Of a stretch of 9,565 bases of DNA, positions 5,946 through 9,565 are shown piece after piece. A program made the translations under genes and the position numbers. Location of the stretch: contig JALRFL010000106.1 in assembly GCA_023259875.1 (NCBI GenBank), forward strand, positions 1 through 9,565, read 5' to 3'. A model generated the notes under the pieces. That model saw only the letters and a list, made by a program, of their open reading frames with translations. It did no database searches and had not been told where the DNA came from. Origin of the DNA: Alphaproteobacteria bacterium. Its GTDB lineage: Bacteria; Pseudomonadota; Alphaproteobacteria; Puniceispirillales; UBA1172. Each line of letters opens with the position of its first letter. The first letter of the stretch is position 1.

Positions 5946-7417
5946 GCGGAAATCCTCTCAGGCTTTGCCTCAGTTGAGGCTGATGTGATGGCATGATGAG
6001 GCAAAGATGGGCGTTCTGCGCCATTTGCCTTTACCCATGTGGCGACAGCAGAATGGTGAGGCGAAAGGCCAAGCATAATCACCACTGGGCCAGAAAGATG
6101 CTCGGCTTCTGCCGCCCTTGCCACGCCTTCAAGTGTGGTGGCGATCAAGCTCTGATCAGGGTGACTTACCCGTGCGGCTAGGGTGACTGGCGTTGCCGGG
6201 TCTGCTCCATGCATCAGCAATCTGCCCTGAAGATAAGGGATCGCCCTAAGCCCCATATAAATTGCGGCAACCGAACCTGTCGCGGCTAAATCCTGCCATT
6301 GGTAATCGGCAAAACCACGCACATCTCTTGCCGTCAAATACCGCAATTCTGAATTGCGCCCACGGCGCGTCATGGAAACTCCCATCTCAGCCGCCGCCGC
6401 CGCGGCGCTCGTCACGCCGGGGATAACCAGAACACTTAATCCCGCATCATCACAGGCTTTGATCTCTTCATCCAGACGGCCATAAATTCCGGCATCCCCT
6501 GATTTAAGGCGCACGACTTTTGCACCCGTTTTCCCATGGGAAATCAGCAAGTGATTGATTTCTGCCTGTGCCATGGCATGACCATAGCCAGTTTTGCCCA
6601 CCTCAATTCGCGTTGCCTCGCGCCGCGCTAATTCCATGATCTGGGGAGAGACCAATCTGTCATAAAGCACCACATCCGCCATATTGAGGGCTTTTCTTGC
6701 CTTTACTGTCATGAGATCGGGATCGCCCGGCCCTGCGGATACAAAGGCAATTGGTGAAGTTGTGTCATCCTCGCCTAGATGGCTCTGATCGTTCAGCAAG
6801 GTTTCCATCGCCGCTTGCCAGCGTGCTGGTGTTACCGCGCCACCTGTTGCCACAAGCCGCGGTGCCAGCTGATCAAAAAACCGCCCCCAAAACCGCCGCC
6901 GGAATGTTCCTGAAAAGGCCGCAAGACGGTGCCGAAACTGACCGGCTAGTCGCGCCATTATGCCGGTATGTTGAGGTAAGGTTTCTTCAATCATCGCTTT
7001 TATTCGGCGTGCCAACATTGGCGCAGTTCCCTCTGTCCCGATTGCCACCGTCACCGGATCACGATCAATGATCGCAGGTGTGATGAACCGGGACCTGTCC
7101 AGATCATCAATCACGCAATAAGGAATCCGGGTAGGGGCTAACAACGCCAAGGCGGCATCACAAAGCGCGGCATCTTCGCCACTGAGATAGGCCAAGGAAA
7201 GACTATCCCTATCCTCGGCCGAAAATGGCCGCGATATGAGACGCAGTTTTCCCTCATCCTGCCATTGCATGATCATGGTGTTGGCCTGTTCAGCAAAAAC
7301 CGTGATATTGGCCTCGGTTTTCAACAATAGGCGAAGCTTGGCAACCACATCCTCACCGCCACCAATCATGGCGACACGCGCACCTGCTAGCCGGATATTG
7401 ATAGGAAAATATTGCAT
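5942..7417 (-). CDS. cysG: Siroheme synthase: precorrin-2 dehydrogenase/ferrochelatase fused to uroporphyrinogen-III methyltransferase
   Basis: A multifunctional enzyme converting uroporphyrinogen III to siroheme. From ATG 7417 it has 491 residues, a little longer than E. coli CysG. Residues about 1-150 form the NAD-dependent dehydrogenase/chelatase part, with GGG at 19-21 (MIGGGEDVVAKLRLL). The IDD at 103-105 corresponds to the catalytic aspartate region, and the FITPAIIDR and GTEGTAPMLAR stretches follow. Residues about 223-450 form the SUMT methyltransferase, with SAGPGDPDL at 227-235 and GDAGIYGR at 307-314, where many homologues have Pro at the Ala position. A 40-residue tail follows. 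The open frame extends 65 codons further upstream, but that part is translated AT-rich leader. The chosen ATG has AGGA 6 bases before it and aligns with family N-termini. It is the first gene of the operon and supplies the CysI cofactor. Confidence 0.95.
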   Translation of the reverse strand: MQYFPINIRLAGARVAMIGGGEDVVAKLRLLLKTEANITVFAEQANTMIMQWQDEGKLRLISRPFSAEDRDSLSLAYLSGEDAALCDAALALLAPTRIPYCVIDDLDRSRFITPAIIDRDPVTVAIGTEGTAPMLARRIKAMIEETLPQHTGIMARLAGQFRHRLAAFSGTFRRRFWGRFFDQLAPRLVATGGAVTPARWQAAMETLLNDQSHLGEDDTTSPIAFVSAGPGDPDLMTVKARKALNMADVVLYDRLVSPQIMELARREATRIEVGKTGYGHAMAQAEINHLLISHGKTGAKVVRLKSGDAGIYGRLDEEIKACDDAGLSVLVIPGVTSAAAAAAEMGVSMTRRGRNSELRYLTARDVRGFADYQWQDLAATGSVAAIYMGLRAIPYLQGRLLMHGADPATPVTLAARVSHPDQSLIATTLEGVARAAEAEHLSGPVVIMLGLSPHHSAVATWVKANGAERPSLPHHAITSASTEAKPERISA

Positions 7418-7472
7418 CTTATGTCCTGTTATCTTCCGAAGAAAACACAGAATTAGGAAATATTTTCTATTA

Positions 7473-7501
7473 ATTAAAGAATTAAAAGCAAAATAAACCA
7501 A
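7473..7501 (-). promoter_or_regulatory. Possible promoter of the cysG-cysI operon
   Basis: On the minus strand, TTGGTT (7501-7496) and TTTAAT (7478-7473, 5 of 6 to the -10 consensus) are 17 bases apart. The -35 match is weak. The surrounding 7441-7545 is very AT-rich, so alternative boxes are easy to find by chance. The position, about 55-85 bases upstream of the cysG ATG, is reasonable. Confidence 0.3.
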
Positions 7502-7524
7502 TTTATTTTTATAATTTTCATATA

Positions 7525-7543
7525 ATTGGTATTTTATACTAAT
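7525..7543. promoter_or_regulatory. Candidate operator: ATTGGTAT-TTT-ATACTAAT inverted repeat upstream of cysG
   Basis: Two 8-base arms match at 7 of 8 positions around a 3-base centre. The repeat lies 108-126 bases upstream of the cysG start, just upstream of the possible promoter. A further ATTGGT half-site (minus strand) overlaps the -35 area near 7497-7502. The size and symmetry fit a dimeric regulator. Which one cannot be told from the sequence; a sulfur-responsive LysR- or Rrf2-type protein is a guess. Confidence 0.4.
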
Positions 7544-7629
7544 GATTGAGATATGTGTAGATTGGAATTCCTGCCCATTCCCAGCGCGTGATGCCGCAAC
7601 ACACAAGGCCAAGGGGGATGAAAGAATCC

Positions 7630-8658
7630 TTACGCCAGATGATACCGCGTCACCCCATCAGAGGCGGTCTCTGCGATCATGGCCTTTTGCTGAACCAGAT
7701 GATAGAGATGCGCGTGAGCCTCGCCACTAGCAAAATAGCGTTCATGTTCATTAAGTTCCATGGCAAACAAGGTGTCCATGGCGTCTTTTACCGTGATCGG
7801 GCCTTGGTCTGCTCTATCCAGCAATTGCGTCAGACGGTCTTGATGATGGGTAATCAGGTTGCCAGCACGCGTAGATACCGCATGAAAAGCCCAGTCATGC
7901 CCAGGAAGCACAAGCCAATCATCCCCCCAAGTCAACATATCCGCCAGATAGCCGAAATAATGCCCCAACATATCATCCGGCGAAGAGCCAAGGGGCGAGG
8001 CAATATTTGGGGTAATGCGCGGCAACAGAAAATCGCCGCTTAAAAAGATGCGCCGCGCCGGATCATAAATCCCGATATGATCATCCGAATGTCCGCGATC
8101 ACAGCGCAGCTGCCAATCCCCATGCAACCCAGAAAGAGTATCACCGGCCGCGATATAGCGCACGGCGCCAAGTTCTTCAATTTTTTCACGATAATGGTTG
8201 CCGCGTTCTGTCAGGGCAGATAGCGCATCGTCGCCAAGACCATAGCCTTGGTAACGAGAAAACATCATATTGGCAAAAGCATCGTCATCCATCTTGGTCA
8301 AGAGATTGGATTTTTCATATTCGATCTGGCTCATTAACACTTCTGCCCCTGTCATTTCGGCTAAATCCGCTGCGTAACCGATATGATCTGGATGATGATG
8401 GGTTATCAGAATCCGCCGAATGGCATAATCCGTAAATGGCGCGGCCAGCAACAATCGCTGCCAAATATCCCCTGTTTGCTTGGAATAAATCCCTGTGTCA
8501 ATCACGGTCAGGCCATCTTGGGCGCGCAAGACATAAAGGTTCACATGGTTTAACCGAAACGGCAGAGGCATCCTAATCCACCAGATATCATCCTTCACCA
8601 TAACGATCTGACCATCAGCAGGATTAGGAATATCGGCTTTGGGGACTGGGCTGATCAT
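7630..8658 (-). CDS. Metallo-beta-lactamase-fold metallohydrolase
   Basis: A cytoplasmic MBL-superfamily hydrolase with a two-metal site; the substrate cannot be predicted. Numbered from ATG 8658 (342 residues), the HxHxDH motif is THHHPDH with H87, H89, D91 and H92. Later metal ligands are H190 (GHSDDH), D209 (FLSGD) and H254 (PGHD). The conserved start WWIRMPLPFRLNHVNLYVL and the DTGI loop come before the metal site. The C-terminal 80 residues look like the small helical/winged-helix domain of the glyoxalase-II-like/LACTB2-like subgroup. The frame stays open to a TTG at 8754, with further starts at 8745 (GTG) and 8709 (ATG). None has a good ribosome site. I prefer 8658 because homology to the family begins about 20 residues later. 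It is leftward like the cysG operon, but a 212-base AT-rich gap separates them, so it is probably a separate unit. Confidence 0.88.
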   Translation of the reverse strand: MISPVPKADIPNPADGQIVMVKDDIWWIRMPLPFRLNHVNLYVLRAQDGLTVIDTGIYSKQTGDIWQRLLLAAPFTDYAIRRILITHHHPDHIGYAADLAEMTGAEVLMSQIEYEKSNLLTKMDDDAFANMMFSRYQGYGLGDDALSALTERGNHYREKIEELGAVRYIAAGDTLSGLHGDWQLRCDRGHSDDHIGIYDPARRIFLSGDFLLPRITPNIASPLGSSPDDMLGHYFGYLADMLTWGDDWLVLPGHDWAFHAVSTRAGNLITHHQDRLTQLLDRADQGPITVKDAMDTLFAMELNEHERYFASGEAHAHLYHLVQQKAMIAETASDGVTRYHLA

Positions 8659-8827
8659 AGGGACACCATCATGAGGCAAAAGGGGCAAATGACATAGGAT
8701 TGAACCCATGATGCCGCCGCCATAACAAAGAGGTGACTTGTTCACATGGATCAATGGATGCTAGGATAACCTTAAATAATGCCTATCATCAAATGGATAT
8801 TGTCCCCTTTCTCTTGGAGCATGACAC
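8659..8827. other. Divergent intergenic region between the MBL hydrolase and the thiolase
   Basis: About 170 bases, or 73 if the hydrolase starts at the TTG at 8754. It must hold promoters for both directions. A weak rightward pair, TTGTTC (8738-8743) and TAGGAT (8762-8767), is 18 bases apart, but it is not convincing. The clear signal is GGAG at 8816-8819, the ribosome binding site of the thiolase. Confidence 0.35.
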
Positions 8828-9565
8828 ATGACACCAGTCTATATCATCGCCGCAACCCGATCTGCTATTGGCAGTTTTGGTGGATCACTCAAAGACACCA
8901 GACCCATTGATTTAGGTATCACCATCGCCAAGAGCGCTATCAGCAAAAGCGGCCTTAAGGCTGAGGCTTTGGAACACGCTGTGGTTGGGCATGTTATCCA
9001 TACGGAGGCCAAGGATCAGTATATCTCACGCGCGATCTCCATCGGTTCAGGCATGGCGGAATCTGCTCCTGCGCTTACTGTCAACCGTCTCTGTGGATCA
9101 GGGTTACAGTCGCTTGTGTCTGCTACACAATTGATAACGCTTGGGGATGCCGCCGCGGCCCTAGCAGGCGGCGTTGAGGTGATGAGCCGAGGGGGCTATC
9201 TGTTGCCATCCCAACGCTGGGGTGCGCGAATGGGCAATGCCGAAGCGCAAGATATGATGCTGGGGGCACTACATGATCCGTTTGATATTGGCCATATGGG
9301 GATCACCGCCGAAAATATCGCGGCGGATTTTGATATCAGCCGTGATGACATGGATCAATTTGCCGCCGAAAGCCAAAGCCGCGCGGCCAAAGCACAGGCC
9401 GAGGGCTGGTTTGATGAACAAATCACGCCTGTTGAGGTGCGTAAAGGCAAAGACACGGTTCGCTTTGACAGGGATGAATACATTCGCGGCGACACCACAA
9501 GCAATACCTTAGGCAAATTGCGCGCTGCCTTTCAAAAAGATGGTGCTGTTACTGCTGGCAATTCT
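8828..9565 (+). CDS. Acetyl-CoA C-acyltransferase (thiolase), N-terminal 246 residues, truncated by window end
   Basis: A thiolase that condenses or cleaves acyl-CoA with acetyl-CoA, either as acetoacetyl-CoA/beta-ketothiolase or in fatty-acid beta-oxidation. The visible part is the N-terminal thiolase domain: PVYIIAATRSAIGSFGGSL at the start, the nucleophilic C89 in NRLCGSGLQS, GGVEVMSRGGYLL around 114-126, and HMGITAENIA around 156-165. It stops at VTAGNS, where the second half would begin. The C-terminal His and Cys of the active site are therefore outside the window. The ATG at 8828 is preceded by GGAG with an 8-base gap. Another ATG at 8821 is in a different frame. It is divergent from the MBL hydrolase. 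The substrate chain length cannot be decided, so no symbol is given. Confidence 0.95.
   Translation, partial: MTPVYIIAATRSAIGSFGGSLKDTRPIDLGITIAKSAISKSGLKAEALEHAVVGHVIHTEAKDQYISRAISIGSGMAESAPALTVNRLCGSGLQSLVSATQLITLGDAAAALAGGVEVMSRGGYLLPSQRWGARMGNAEAQDMMLGALHDPFDIGHMGITAENIAADFDISRDDMDQFAAESQSRAAKAQAEGWFDEQITPVEVRKGKDTVRFDRDEYIRGDTTSNTLGKLRAAFQKDGAVTAGNS

Noticed and set aside
5661..5996. Rightward open frame of 111 codons opposite DUF2849 and the cysG end
   Set aside because: It is antisense to a conserved operon whose genes overlap tightly, and the protein has no recognisable features.
7418..7612. 65-codon upstream extension of the cysG frame
   Set aside because: It translates an AT-rich promoter leader into a Tyr/Asn/Ile/Lys-rich peptide with no family similarity, and covers the candidate operator. 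The ATG at 7417 has a proper ribosome site and matches the family N-terminus.
7418..7629. Riboswitch or terminator between the MBL gene and cysG
   Set aside because: There is no GC-rich hairpin with a T-run and no recognisable riboswitch core. The region is mainly AT-rich promoter-like DNA.
7588..8043. Rightward open frame of 151 codons opposite the MBL hydrolase
   Set aside because: It is antisense to the conserved metal-binding C-terminal half. Its composition looks like a frame shadow.
8659..8754. N-terminal extension of the MBL hydrolase to TTG 8754, GTG 8745 or ATG 8709
   Set aside because: No convincing ribosome site, and the extension does not resemble the family. It cannot be excluded, because ATG 8658 also lacks a strong site.
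9273..9512. Second forward open frame inside the thiolase
   Set aside because: It is a different frame within a clearly conserved thiolase domain.

Overview
The window looks like chromosomal DNA of a Gram-negative alphaproteobacterium. The main clue is the gene set cysG - DUF2849 - ferredoxin-type sulfite reductase - DUF934, a neighbourhood I associate with Alphaproteobacteria. Base composition looks moderate (about half G+C by eye, not computed), with AT-rich intergenic stretches. A marine group such as the SAR116/Puniceispirillum lineage would fit, but that placement is inference and was not tested.

Layout. The left edge (1-76) holds the first 25 codons of an unrecognised leftward gene with a strong ribosome binding site. 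A rightward tRNA-Arg(CCT) gene with a good sigma-70-type promoter follows (214-328). Facing it is a leftward gene (3273 down to 354) for a large secreted protease. It has a His-rich N-terminus, cadherin-like repeats, a metzincin zinc-protease domain, another cadherin-like segment, RTX calcium-binding repeats and a type I secretion-like C-terminus. This gene is broken into two overlapping frames at a run of eight G (coding strand; 1118-1125). Seven G would restore one 972-residue protein, so the tract could be a phase-variation switch, a slippage site, a fixed mutation or a sequencing error.

Region 3400-7417 is a compact leftward operon for siroheme synthesis and sulfite reduction. It runs cysG, DUF2849, cysI and DUF934, with stop/start overlaps between the first three genes and a 27-base gap before the last. 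CysG makes siroheme, the prosthetic group of CysI, and CysI reduces sulfite to sulfide with six electrons. The two DUF proteins are recurrent but uncharacterised partners. No cysH (APS/PAPS reductase) is present in the locus. An AT-rich leader upstream of cysG holds a 7-of-8 inverted repeat that could be the operator.

Further right is a leftward metallo-beta-lactamase-fold hydrolase (7630-8658, start uncertain). Divergent from it is a rightward thiolase (8828 to the window end), cut off by the edge. No insertion sequence, CRISPR array or integrase is visible. The most notable item is the poly-G-split RTX/cadherin metalloprotease.
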